Source of the DNA: Himantopus leucocephalus
Lineage: Eukaryota; Chordata; Aves; Charadriiformes; Recurvirostridae
Assembly: GCA_003993805.1 (NCBI GenBank)
Contig: RSEF01000001.1
Location: 71,487,435 to 71,551,434 of the forward strand
Direction: 5' to 3'
DNA length: 64,000 bases
The translations under genes and the position numbers were made by a program. The number at the start of each line of letters is the position of its first letter. The stretch's first letter is position 1. Positions 10,513 through 21,780 of the stretch are shown in pieces. Under the pieces are notes generated by a model. That model did no database searches. It was not told the DNA's origin and saw only the letters and a list, made by a program, of their open reading frames with translations.

Positions 10513-13140
10513 GTAAGGGAAAGGGAAAGAAAGACAGTAGAAGCAGTTGTTACTGGGAACAGTATATACCATGTCACTGAGCCCATAATTCCTCCTTTAC
10601 TTAAACTTCACAAAGAAGAATCAGCTCAAGTATCCCTGCACTGTGCTATTGCAGCTGCGAGCACTGCTGAGTATGATGGAGGGGCACAGAAGTAGCAAAA
10701 GTATAAACCAAACAAGGTCGTAGCATTTTTAACTACATGTGTATGCATTTGGGAATGGCAGGAATGAGTGCTTATCCTGTTTAAAAAGGGAGCTGCAACA
10801 TATTACGCATTATGCCTTATCAGTTTATTACTTCCAGAGGTAGCTCAGGTCTAAAAGCCACTGTTATCACTCTATTCTGTTCCTAGAATGTGGAGGATGA
10901 AAGAGAATGGCAGAAACAGATCCAAACACACCATCAGTTTCAAAGTTGCACAGCTTATTAGCTCTGGTTCAATGTTAGCTGTGCTTGTCCATGGTCTCCG
11001 GAGCACAAAGTTCTGAACAAGCTTATTAGGTCAGTCACAGTACTAGGCAAGAGCTGGCTCTGTATATTTTTCCAGTGTTCCAGATAATGAGCCCTTCTGA
11101 CTCTGTGGAGCTTAGGAGAAACAGTTGAGTTGCTCTGCAAGAAGCTGTCTGAGCCCTGCAAAGCTGGGACTGAGGCAGAACTAATAAGCCTTGCTAAAAT
11201 GAAGCTGACGGTATGTGTTGGGGTGTCTCTACACATGACTCTATAGTTCTTTTGGGTCTGAGAATGTAATAAAATTTGCCTTTTGTATGGTGATGGATGG
11301 TTTTATTCTCTGCTTGTGGCTTATTGCATGCTCGTTGTACAGCACATTTTCTTACAACAAGAATAGCTAGGTGGTAAAGAATAGGGCTGCCTGTTTGTCC
11401 CACTGTGGCCACAATAACAGTAGCTGTGTTGCTTCACAGTTGGTTAGCACTCATGTTGCTAAGAAGTGGTTCTTTCCTCTTCTCCCTCTTTAGCCCCTGA
11501 TCATCTTGTTTGGGCACTAATGTTTCTGTGGCTGCAAGGTAGCTGAATCAGATATGGCTGAAAAGAAATATTTTTATTTTTTTTTTTTTACCTTTTTGGA
11601 GGGCTGAGTTTCAGCTGGGTCAGTTCCTGGATTTCATGACTGTGTAAGTGCTGGTAGATAGATAAGGGAGGTAGATAGCAAAGTATAGAAGCACAGACTT
11701 TGCTTGGCTTGATTAAGAAACTGCATTTTGGGGTAGCTGAACACTTTTCTGGTTCAACTGAAAGCAATTGTATATGTTAGGCTTGGGGAACCTCCAGGGG
11801 TTAAGGACAGGCTGAAAGGTAATGAATAAGATGGCAGGGAAGAAGACTGCAGCAGAAGCAGCAATCAGCCGTGTCTTGAAAGTGCCCGCTTGCCTGCTTG
11901 CATTAGGAAGTGAACCCAGAACTAAGAAATGCGTCTTGAACACAACAATAAAAAAGCTTCAGTGAACTGGAAAAGACTATGTAGAGTTTAAGCATCCTTA
12001 AAGAAACCATGAAAACTGCTGGACTGAGGAGAGTATTGGTGAGAAGAACCCATCCCAAGAAGGCAGGAGGAATCCCTTTGTTGCCCAACCTATTTTTTTT
12101 GTTGTATTTAGAAGATGAGTTGTCTCAATTTTAATGAGTTCCTTTGTAGCCAAAACAGGCACATCTGACAACCATAAATTAAAAATGCACTAATCAGTAT
12201 ATAATTTAGCTTGTGTTGAATGCAATTACATGCAAACTAAAATAGTGCAGCCATCAGTGCTGCGTATTTTGCAACACCAGACAAAATCCTTAAGCATTTT
12301 ATGTAAGTATGTGAGTAATGTGACCACAAAAGAGGCAGTATGTGGGAGATATCTGAGTAAAAAAAGGTGCAAAAGAGAAGATGGCATAAACACTGGTGAC
12401 TGCAAATATTCAGGACATCCTGCTGAAAACACAAGAAGGACGAGCAGCAAAACTGAAAGCAAGACAATCAGCACAACTAGCAGTTGAGATGCTCCTTTGA
12501 GGGATGAAGGGTGAGAAGTGTAAAACACTAAGGATCACCCAGGGAAGATGGAAATTAAAAAAGACAAGCCCATTTCAGTTTGAAATTATCTCATTAAAGA
12601 GTTCTTAGGTCTGATCACCTTGACTCCTGCTATTAAGACCCGCCAAGGACCATAGCTATCATTGCTAACCATATGACATCAACTCCATGGTATTGCATAC
12701 TCACAGGTAATTTGGGATATGATTGTTAAAGACAAAAAGTTTTGTATATGTGGAGATGATGATTAATAATGTATAAGAACAAACCAATATCATGAAGTGT
12801 GTTGTTAATGAGTGAATTTAGCAAAGTTTTATTTTAAAGTTTAAAACTTACCTAATTCATTGTTTTCTAAACACACCCATGAGAATGATCTCCAATTCCT
12901 TAACCGATGTATGTATATATGCACATATATTCAGCTCCAGCAACTTGTTCCAAATTATATTCAATAACATAAGAATTATTTATATCATAAATACACTATT
13001 TTATATAAATTTATTGTAAATGAAAACATATAATATTTTATATATCTCCTAGCTTTGGAGCATAAGTTCTTTGGCATCTCTTGGCATAATTACTTGAAGT
13101 AAAAGGCATAGCTAATAATACAATGAAATTCTATACTCAC
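10513..13140. other. Unique DNA, no gene seen
   Basis: A T-rich tract lies at 11566-11590. On the minus strand, 12226-12528 is open for 100 codons and begins with a very hydrophobic stretch. That stretch is simply a pyrimidine tract read as Leu/Val/Phe, so I do not treat it as a membrane protein. The 12885-13060 part is very AT-rich. Confidence 0.5.
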
Positions 13141-13295
13141 ATTTTTGGGAGCTATAATTGCATCAGGTAACTGAGAAACACACATTCCTTGAGACCAGAT
13201 GAATTTTCTTCCACAGCTGTATCTAACCTCCAAGCTACTACTGTTGGTCAGCTCTAGTTTAAAGAGCGTTTCGCTCAGTCCATTTGTCTGAACTG
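13141..13295 (-). other. Exon-like segment, 155 nt, minus strand (candidate only)
   Basis: On the minus strand a pyrimidine-rich acceptor (TTTTTTTTTGCCTTTCCAG) is followed by an open stretch. It ends AAAAAT before the donor GTGAGTAT (13140 downward). The frame gives two leading bases plus 51 codons. It includes an NSS glycosylation sequon and two cysteines, and looks like part of a secreted or receptor ectodomain more than random AT-rich translation does. I do not recognise the family. It starts in a phase needing one preceding base and ends at a codon boundary. It lies 58 bp from the 3' end of a CR1 copy in the same orientation. Confidence 0.25.
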
Positions 13296-13353
13296 CTGGA
13301 AAGGCAAAAAAAAATGCTAAAAAGATAGCAAAAATCAAAAGTAAACAGAAACT

Positions 13354-13880
13354 CAGAATCATAGGACGGTTGAGGTTGGAAGAGACCTTTGGACGTCATC
13401 TGGTCTTACCAACCTCCTCAAGCAAGGTCACCTAGAGCTGGTTGTCCAGAACCATGTCCAGATAGCTTTTGAATGTCTCTAATGAAGAAGACTCCAGAAC
13501 CTCTCTGGGCAGCCTGTGGCGGTGCTCAGTCACCCTCACAGTGAACATGTGTTTCCTGATGTTCAGCTAAAACCTCCTGTGTTTCAGCCCCATTGTGTCT
13601 GGGTTTGTCATTGGGCACCACTGGAAAGAGCCTGGCTCTGTCTTCAGATATTTGTACACATTGATGAGATTCCCCCTGATCCTTCTCTTCTCCAGGCTGA
13701 ACAGCACTCTTACCCTTTTCTCATTGAAGAAGTTCTCGAGACCCTTAATCACCTTTGTGGCCCTTCACTGGACTGTCTCCAGTAGCTCCACACTTCTTTT
13801 GTACTGGGGAGCCCAGAACAGGACACAGCATTTCAGGTGTGGCCGCACCAGTGCTGAGTGAAGATGGTGCTGTAGTCTAT
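13354..13880 (-). mobile_element. CR1 LINE fragment, minus strand
   Basis: The plus strand opens with CAGAATCATAGGACGGTTGA, the reverse complement of a CR1 3' end. It then shows GGTTGGAAGAGACCTTTGGA, the inverted ORF2 C-terminal region (including GATTCCCCCTGATCCTTCTC and TCTCCAGGCTGAACAGC) and GGGGAGCCCAGAACAGGACA. It is truncated at about 13880, well inside ORF2. There are many frame breaks and it cannot encode a protein. Confidence 0.93.
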
Positions 13881-14026
13881 TTTATTTTTGTGTCTCCATT
13901 ACGTCATGTCATATCTGCCCAACAAGAATTTTCTATTTGTTCTGTATCAGCTGGTATTAGTATTACCCCTCCCCATGAGCTTCCTTTCTATATAATCTTA
14001 CCATAGGAGCAAGGTTACAAACTTAC
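13881..14026. other. Spacer between CR1 and exon-like segment
   Basis: Short unique sequence in which nothing was recognised. Confidence 0.4.
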
Positions 14027-14142
14027 ATTTTTCTTAGTCATTTCTTCAATGGAAGAAGTGTTAACTGGGTTACAGCAGACTGTTCCCAGCCTACTCAAAA
14101 AAGAACATTTTCCTTTTTTTACAAATTGGTTTCCAAAGTCAG
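14027..14142 (-). other. Exon-like segment, 116 nt, minus strand (candidate only)
   Basis: On the minus strand an acceptor (TTCTCTGATCATAG) precedes two bases plus 38 open codons. The segment ends AAAAAT before a consensus donor GTAAGTTTG. The translated segment has three cysteines and an NTSS sequon. It cannot be joined in frame to the 13141-13295 candidate: this one ends at a codon boundary, while the other needs one extra base. A single coding transcript using both is therefore not supported. No family was recognised. Confidence 0.17.
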
Positions 14143-14568
14143 CTATGATCAGAGAACATATATTAGCAAGAAAGGCCAGAGGAAAACATTTTAAAAAGAG
14201 AGAGAAAAAAGGTTTCTCCCTCAAGGACTGATTGTAAATGTGAAGATTTTTGACAGTTCCAGGACAAATTTTTGTGTCTTGTCTTTGATATGCAGTGTCC
14301 CTGGTCAATCTGAGATCCAGCTGGATAGAAACCTATCTCAGTTGGCGAATTAAGTTTCCTCTCTTTTCCTAGTGGCATTAACCAGTGCAGAAAACAACTG
14401 ACAAAGAATCAAACAAAGAATCAAAGCCTTATTCCAAGACTGTCTAAGTTACACTGTTAAACTTGAAAAAAGCTTTGGCTATTCACCCAACAGACTAAGA
14501 AGATGAGGAAGAAAATATTTTATTTTTTGAAAAGGAGAGATANAGTAGAGTGTATCTTTCTTATTAAC
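14143..14568. other. Unique DNA
   Basis: It contains one ambiguous base at 14543. No gene or repeat was recognised. Confidence 0.4.
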
Positions 14569-14595
14569 AAAAAAAAAAAAAAAAAAAAAAAAAAA
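14569..14595 (+). repeat. Poly-A tract, 27 bases
   Basis: An unbroken A run is the longest in the window. The preceding sequence is not a recognisable processed gene copy, so I read it as a simple homopolymer and not as a retrogene tail. Confidence 0.95.
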
Positions 14596-17500
14596 GGTTA
14601 ATCCATTTGCATTACTCTGTGGAAATAACCCAGCATAAAGTTTTCTTCATTTGTTTTCATTTGGTTTGGTTTTTCTTTCTCTCACCTTCTTCCCTTCAAG
14701 AACTAGGTCAATTTGAAATGAAGGTGTGTATTTTTTTAATTATAGAAATACATATATGTAATTTGAATTGTGCAACTACTCTAACAGTATACCAGAAAAC
14801 TGATGGAGCTTTTGTACATATGAGTACTTTTCAGGAGTCATAATAAAGTTATCCAAAAGGTTAGGGTGAGAAACAAAAATAATCACTGGGCCCTGGTGAG
14901 AATGCCGTGGTTAGTGGCTGCCATAAGTTGTCAAAGAGAGAAAAGGAAAATATAAGAACAAATCAATCAGAGTTGGTCAGACTTGGGGAACTTCCAGAGG
15001 AAGAATAAGACATCTAAAAATTCTGTTTGAAACCGCTTACATAACTTATAAGATTTAGGCTTCAGCTTTCATACTGAATTTCACTGGGTCATGTTGGTTT
15101 CATTTTAACTGAAAGTTTTACTGATTCCCAAGTGTCTAACATCAAATTCAGAAGAAATTTTGAAAGTCTGCTTGCTGTTGGTCCTGAGATACTGGATGTT
15201 CTATTGCTTCTGTGTATGCGTGTGGGTGTAACCATCAATTCCTTTAAGCTTTCTTCTATGCTATTGTATTTTATTAAAATGAGCAGGTAATCCAAATAAT
15301 TACTCAACAGAACTGTCAGGAAGACTATGTTTTCATGTTTGCTCCTAAACACAAAAAATATTTTGGTATTCAGCTTGAAAACTTTGTTCTAATCTCAGTG
15401 TAGCATATTACACAGAAGGCTACATCTATGCTGGTAAAAAAAAGAGGGCTCAATTGCTGACCTCAAAGCCAAAAAGGTCTGGACTGAATACTAGGTACCT
15501 ATACAGCAGATGAGTTTCATTCACACTTCTTAGCAGTTACCCTAGGTCTTTTCTAGATGCCAAATGGCCGAAGGGCATAATTATTATTTTTCAGTATTTT
15601 TTTCACTTACAAGTATTGAAAAAAAATGCATAGACTTCACTGTAACCCACTGCAGTGTGAAACAAAGAATATGTGCTATGTATCCTGGAGGTAGGGTGGC
15701 ACATTAAAGCATGTAAAAGCATTCGAGAGTTGAAAGCCTGCTGAGTTAGTGTGAGAGGACAGTTTAGGAGCAGCCCTGGCAGAGTCTTATCCCTATTGCT
15801 TCTTGGGAGTAGTTCCTGTGGTGAACAGTTCCACAAGACATGTTCAGTTACTGTGGTGGCCAACAGAACTGACCTAAAACAGTCAAGGACTAACAGCTAT
15901 GTGCATGACAAGGGGTCTAGTGATCAAACTTTCTCCCTGACCCATATTATTTAGTAGTGCAGACATTTCTGTGTTTGTAAAACAATTTACTAAGGATTAT
16001 AGACTAACTACATGAGACTCACAACCACAAATAATTCTGGCTTTGCTTAATTAACTGCAAGGAACTAGAAATGCTCAAAAGCAAAATGAAAAGTGGTGAG
16101 ACAGAGACAACTGCAATTTTTTTTAGCTGACATGACTTATTAAAAAAAAAAAAAGAAACAAGTAAAAGCAGGATTTGGAATAATCTAATCCTGATTTGCT
16201 CTATGTCATTTAAATTGAAAACCAGCATTTCTGTTTCAGAGGTCATTATTTACATAATTCATTGCTGCTAAATGGTTATATAGCTGAAAGTGAAAAATCA
16301 TGAAAATTAACCTAAAATGTCATTTTGTTTTTTCTTCCCAATCTCTTTCAATGATTTGATCAAAATGCAAACTGCTATTGTAGTCTTTGTTCTCTTTAAC
16401 ATATTCAATTAAATTTGGCTATAAAGTTATAACAGACCATGGGTTCCATTCAAAACAGAAAGTTGATGCCACCAAGTCAGTGAATCAATGCTTCACTTTC
16501 TACACCTCAAAAATATAATCCAGAATCTAAATGCTGCTGCCTATGTGCCTTATTTGGTGCATGAGGAGGATTTTACGTCTCAGACTCGTCCGAATGACAT
16601 ACTAGACAGTAGGTGGATTAGGGACAGCCAAGAAGAAATGCTAAGCATGCAGGTTTGTTTGAAATCCTAGCTCTCCTTAAAGGTTAGACGTTTAAATTAT
16701 TTGGAACAATCTACCTTGAATCTTTTTATTATGATGAACACTTATAACCATTCTTGCAGAGAAAGGAACAGTTTTCTGTTCGCTTTCAAAAAAGGCAGTG
16801 CATACCTCTATCCTTTTCATTCCTTAGGATCAATGTGAGCATGAAGTGCAAGGTCTGGCTAAATTGCTCCTTCCTCCTGTGTATTGGAAAAAGGAGAACT
16901 CAAGGTTATGCCTACAGTCTCCCTGTTTAGGCTGAGAAGATCATCAAGAACAGACTGAGGATTGTCTATACTTCTCCTGTTGTAGATGAGCATACAAAAT
17001 TGATGGGACCATGAAAAGAGAACACAAGAAAAACCCTATACATAACCTAGTAGGTAAGGAACTCACCCAAGAAACAGCTGTTCTTATATTTGCTCCAAGG
17101 AGCTTCTTTTTTATTTTTAATTTAGTATCTGTGTAATAAGAAATGCAGTTTGTGTCTCTCATTGAGATCAAAACAAAAATACTTAAAATGAAAATCCCAT
17201 GTAACATTCCATTTCATAATGTCTTTGAGAATTTTTTCTCTTATTTGACTCTTCTGGAAAAATAAAGGTGACCTACTGGGTCAAGGGAAAACATAAAAGT
17301 TGCAATTGTATGACAGAAAACAGCACCATAGCATACACTTACTGGCTAGAGAAGTGACTTAAAAGTTCTGGCAGGCTGTGTTTTGGGATTTTTTCTTTTT
17401 TTGAGGTGATACAGTAAAAAATAAATCTAGGAGAGAGGGGCCTAAATACTTTCACTTTCAAGCAAAAACTTAATTTAGACCTGGAAAGGTTAGAGAGAGA

Positions 17501-19654
17501 AAGAACTGTAAACAGCATAGGACCAAGTAAGTCTACTGTGTACCATCAATGCCTGTCATGAAGAATGCAAAGAAGTAATGTGATTTTCTGTTAGTAATTA
17601 ATCCCGCTCAAAAACAATAGGCAAATATTTACAGCTATGTGTTAAAGGCACAAGCAGGTATGCAGAAGGCAATTAAAGTGCAAAGCTATTTAAAGACATA
17701 AATAAACACTTGCATATTTCTTGCACATCTCTCATAGAGTCTTATTTTGTAAGGTTGTACTGAGAAACAACACTCAGTCCTGCCCAGGCAAGTAAGCTAT
17801 GGGCCAAATCTTACAAAAGGTTCCTGTAACTCAGAGCTGCTTAGAAGATATTATCATAATTTTGAAAAATAATAGGACTGGAATACATCTGAGCATTGCA
17901 TATAAAAAAAAAAAAAGAACAAACCTGTTTTTAAGAGTTAATAAAGAAATGTACATATGAGATACTTGTGAAGGGTAGATTTTCTTATCTACGATTTGAT
18001 TTTTCCCCATGTTAGGACAAAAAGTTACTACAGTGAGGAATGTTCCTTACTCTATAAACAGCTACAAAACTACATATTTTTTTGGGGGGATTTATAAACT
18101 ATTCTATTTCTGCCAAATCTTAAAACATTCCTTTATGTACTATTCCAGCTATTCTGGAACTGTAGAAAATGACAGATCAGAGCCTGTTTAGATGCATTAC
18201 CAAAAAAATCCAAACTGCACCTGATTTCAAGAAGAAAATATTTGTAAGAATTACTTTTTTCTTTTCCTTAGTAATTAACCATCAGCTTCTGGTGACCACA
18301 TTGATTGGCAGAAAACATATTCCTTCAGGTGTCTTTACTTATTCTATATGTTGAACTACATTTCTTGCTGAAAATGAACATGGCAAAGCCCACTGAATTA
18401 TATATAAATATCAATCCATTTTGTTTTTCAAAAAGTATTCCTGCAGTTTGCTATTTTTGAACAAAATATAAACAACAGGAAGAGGACATTACTGATCCTT
18501 CTTTGATTTTGATGTTCTGTCTATAAAAATCCATCATGAAGTTAAAAATCTCCAAGAATGATTCATTCGTGTATTAGTAACTGAAGTGAATAATTTGGAA
18601 TTGTCTGTGTAATGAAGCCTTATTATTTCATCATTTATGAATAATGAAAATTTGCAATAATATTAATGATGTTGAAAGTAATTGTTACATCAAAGCATAA
18701 GGAATTCATTGAGACAAAAAGGTCTCTACCTGCCTAATTATTTGTCACTAATTATTCACACCAGCTATTCTGTGACTTGAACTTTGAATAGACACCTATT
18801 ATTCCTTCTGCCTAAGTACTACCATCAGTAAGGAATATAAAAAATACCAGTATTTTAACAAGTTGAAATGACATATGTAGGCTTAAATGTAAATAACATA
18901 CATATTCATTACATTTACTAACACTTCCACTGGTAAGATAAGCAAAAATTATAGTATTTTTTTCTTATGTTTTCACACTAAAGTTTTATTTTTCATTGGA
19001 TTCTCAATCTGAATATAAGCAATCTTGCAACTTAATGATTTCACTTCTTTTATCAATCCATATAGTTCTATGGTGATTTTAGGTATCTCTTAGTGGTTGA
19101 TAGAACAGAGGACATCAACCATTCTTAATTTTCTCTTTAAACAACAGAATATATGACCTTATCTAGGATATAATCCTGCACTGTACAGTAATAAAGTGGA
19201 GAATTTTTTTCAGAACAGACTCTTCTATTAGAATATTACGTGGAGATGAATAGGTAAATGAAATCAAATCACCTCCTGAGAACTGAAATCTTTACCTTGA
19301 AGGCAGCCTAAAATGTTGTCACAGAATGTTAACAGAAAGTAATGATTGTTTCCAAAATTCCTATAACACAGCAGTACAAACCACTCAGAGTTCAGCCATC
19401 TGTGGCGCTAGTCCTTGAAAACTTCTTTTACTGTCTAGAGACGTGACATAATCAATTGGTGATTTGAGCTGCAGTTACAACCATATTAATTTAAAGTCAA
19501 ATAAAGTACTTCCCTATGAAAAAAACAAGGGGAAGCACTGTCTATTTGTGACATAGAGTTTTGGTGTTATAAAAATGTTGCCTTATGCTAGCTTTTGAAC
19601 ACATAAATACTTGTATTTCAAACACGAGAAAAAGCTCATACCAAATACAGCATT
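14596..19654. other. Unique AT-rich DNA, no gene seen
   Basis: No interspersed repeat or gene was recognised in 5 kb. Homopolymers occur near 16141-16152 and 17901-17913. The 18580-18780 part is unusually dense in TAAT/ATTA cores (for example CTAATTATTTGTCACTAATT). A 60-codon open frame at 16488-16670 ends near a CAG/GTTTGT donor-like site but has no convincing acceptor. Confidence 0.5.
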
Positions 19655-19740
19655 TACACACATTCTTAACTTGTAATGTGTGAGTAGTCCTACTGAATTC
19701 AGCAGAACTATTCATGTTCCTATTGCTCAAAGCTGTTTTT
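19655..19740. repeat. Old sauropsid short repeat (possible MITE remnant)
   Basis: The segment reads CTTAACTTGTAATGTGTGAG, then TAGTCCTACTGAATTCAGCAGAACTA. It resembles a palindromic short repeat I know from turtles, crocodiles and birds, whose core is a TGAGTAGTCCCATTGA-like half followed by its inverse. The match is from memory and diverged. Confidence 0.35.
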
Positions 19741-20579
19741 TTCCTCCATTAAGCTTAACAACATGAAATCAGGATGCTGATAAGATTAAAATTCAACCTA
19801 TTAGTGATGTTACTGGAGATGGTAGCAGGTGATTAGAAAAATATTGTAACCAACAAAGGATGTACAGACTGATCCTGCACATCATATACCTTTCCAGCTT
19901 GTGGAAGTCAGAAGCTTCTTGTTTTCCTGAGCAAGATGTTTCATTTTGCCCATTGTTTCTAATAGACACTTGCATTTTTCTTCCATGAATTTATCTACTT
20001 ATTCCTTACTTGAACTTGGATATACTTTTAGAGTTCACAACAACGTGCAACTGTGAATTCTACATGAGTTACACCCTGTGTGCAGCTTCAGTGGGAATCA
20101 GTGTTTAGCTCTGTCTGTCTGCACAGAAATCTCATCCCATGTATCTTACTGGATTGGAGACAGAATTTGGTGATCTTTGCTAACATTTAGTGAGCTGGAC
20201 CTTTGAAAAGTAACATATACCTGCGCAAACAATATAGACGAAGACAAAGAAATATACTTGTACTCTTTCTGAATAAAGATGAGATTGTAAACACCTTGAA
20301 TTGATGATAAATTCACATATGTACTGTAATGGTTTATTTTTTTTCTTAAAGTGTGCTGCTTATACTTTTCTATTATTATAATATTAACACTCAAATTATG
20401 ATAGACTTTTACTGATAAAAGAATACCTTGTGCCAAGGTTTCTCAATCACCTACTGATTTGGGTTCCTTAGTTTTTGTTTGGCAAGTGTAAGGCATTAAA
20501 GAACCAGAATTCTAAAGAGTACTGAACATGTTTCTTCTGAAAAGAAGAAATGCTTCTTGAATATAGATCAAATTCAGCA
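19741..20579. other. Unique AT-rich DNA
   Basis: Nothing was recognised. It is the flank of the CR1 pair that follows. Confidence 0.45.
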
Positions 20580-21464
20580 GTGGGTGATGCTTACCTCGAC
20601 TTTGGTAAAACATTTAACACTGTCTTCCACAACATACTCAAATATAAGCTGACAAACTATGGGTTACATAAGTGCACAGTAAAGTGGATTGAAAACTGTC
20701 TGAAAGACCAGACCCACTGGACTTTGATCAGCGGCATAAAGTCCAGCTGGAAGCAAGTCACTAGTGGTGGTACTGCAGGGGCTGGTACTGGGGCCAATAC
20801 TGTTTAATATCTTCGTTAATGAGGATTCTGTGATAGAGTGCATCCTTAGCAAGTTCTCACAGATGATACAAAACTGGGAAGAGTCGCTGACAGACCTAAA
20901 TATGTTGGAGAAATGGGCAAAGGGAAATCTCATGAAGTTCAACAAAGGGATATGCAAAGTTCTCTAACTGGGCTGAATAAACTCAGGCACCAGGACACAC
21001 TGAGTGCTGACTGTCTGGAAAGCGGCTCTGCAGAGAACTTTGAGGTTCTGCTGGACAGCAGCTGAACATGAGCCAGCAATCCTTTCTCATAGCAAATAAG
21101 GCCAACAGTGTCCTGGACTGCATTAAGAGGAGTGTTACCAGCCGTTCAGGGGAGACAATCCTTCTTTTCTACTCAGCACTGGTGAGACTACATATGGAGT
21201 ATTCTGTCCAGTTCTGGGCTCCTTAGGATGAGAAAGATGGAATTAATGGAGCAAGTCCAGTGCAGAGCCCCAAAGATGGGTAAGGAACTGGAGCATCTTT
21301 CATATGACGACAGCCAGAAAGCTGGGACTGTTCAGCCTGGAAAAGGGAAGACTCTTCTCAACAGAAGATGTGTGCTACCCGACTCTTGCCTGAATGGGGG
21401 ATTTGGAATGTATAATTTCAATAGGTCCCTTCCAACCTAAATGATTCTGTGATTCTGTGATTCT
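20580..21464 (+). mobile_element. CR1 LINE, ORF2 C-terminal half to 3' tail
   Basis: It runs from the reverse-transcriptase region (TACCTCGACTTTGGTAAAACA, equivalent to the LDFSKAFD block) through GGGCCAATACTGTTTAATATCTT and the C-terminal region. It then reaches a 3' tail TTCCAACCTAAATGATTCTG with repeated GATTCTGT octamers at 21440-21464. The catalytic FADD box near 20849-20868 is broken by a one-base shift. Further shifts and stops are scattered through it, so it is a dead copy. Confidence 0.93.
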
Positions 21465-21479
21465 TGAACCTCAAGAGGT

Positions 21480-21780
21480 TTGTCTTGGCCTAACCCTCTA
21501 CTTTCTGAGGTTCCTCTGAATCAACACTTGGCCACTTGCGTAAGCCATTCCACCAAGTTTAGTGCCATTAAATGCTTTCCTGATGTTGCACTCTATATCG
21601 TTGTCCAGGCCACTGATAAAGATGTTGAACAAAATGGGCCCAAATATTGGCCCCTGGATACTTTGCTTGTCACTGGCTGTCATCTGGACATTACACTATT
21701 GATCACATTCTTTGTACATGGGGATCCAACAGGTTTTCCACATACCTAAGCATTCATCAATTCATTCAGCCATTGCAGAT
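21480..21780 (-). mobile_element. CR1 LINE fragment, minus strand, RT region
   Basis: On the minus strand it reads the CR1 block GPILFNIFI, and then a decayed FADDTKLGG box in which only TKLGG is kept (codons read from about 21650 down to 21560). On the plus strand the landmarks are GATAAAGATGTTGAACAAAA and CATACCTAAGCATTCATC. Its 3' part is missing and it lies only about 15 bp from the 3' end of the plus-strand CR1. It is older than its neighbour by eye. Confidence 0.8.

Noticed and set aside
12226..12528. Minus-strand 100-codon frame with a strongly hydrophobic segment
   Set aside because: The hydrophobic part is a pyrimidine tract read as Leu/Val/Phe; such tracts imitate membrane helices. 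No supporting motif elsewhere in the frame.
13296..13362. Signal-peptide-like start upstream of the 13141 exon candidate
   Set aside because: The ATG lies at the inner edge of the inverted CR1 tail and the hydrophobic run is the poly-T acceptor tract, so it is intron sequence and not a secretion signal.
14569..14595. Poly-A tract as the tail of a processed pseudogene
   Set aside because: The sequence before it shows no gene-like frame or polyadenylation signal in the right place.
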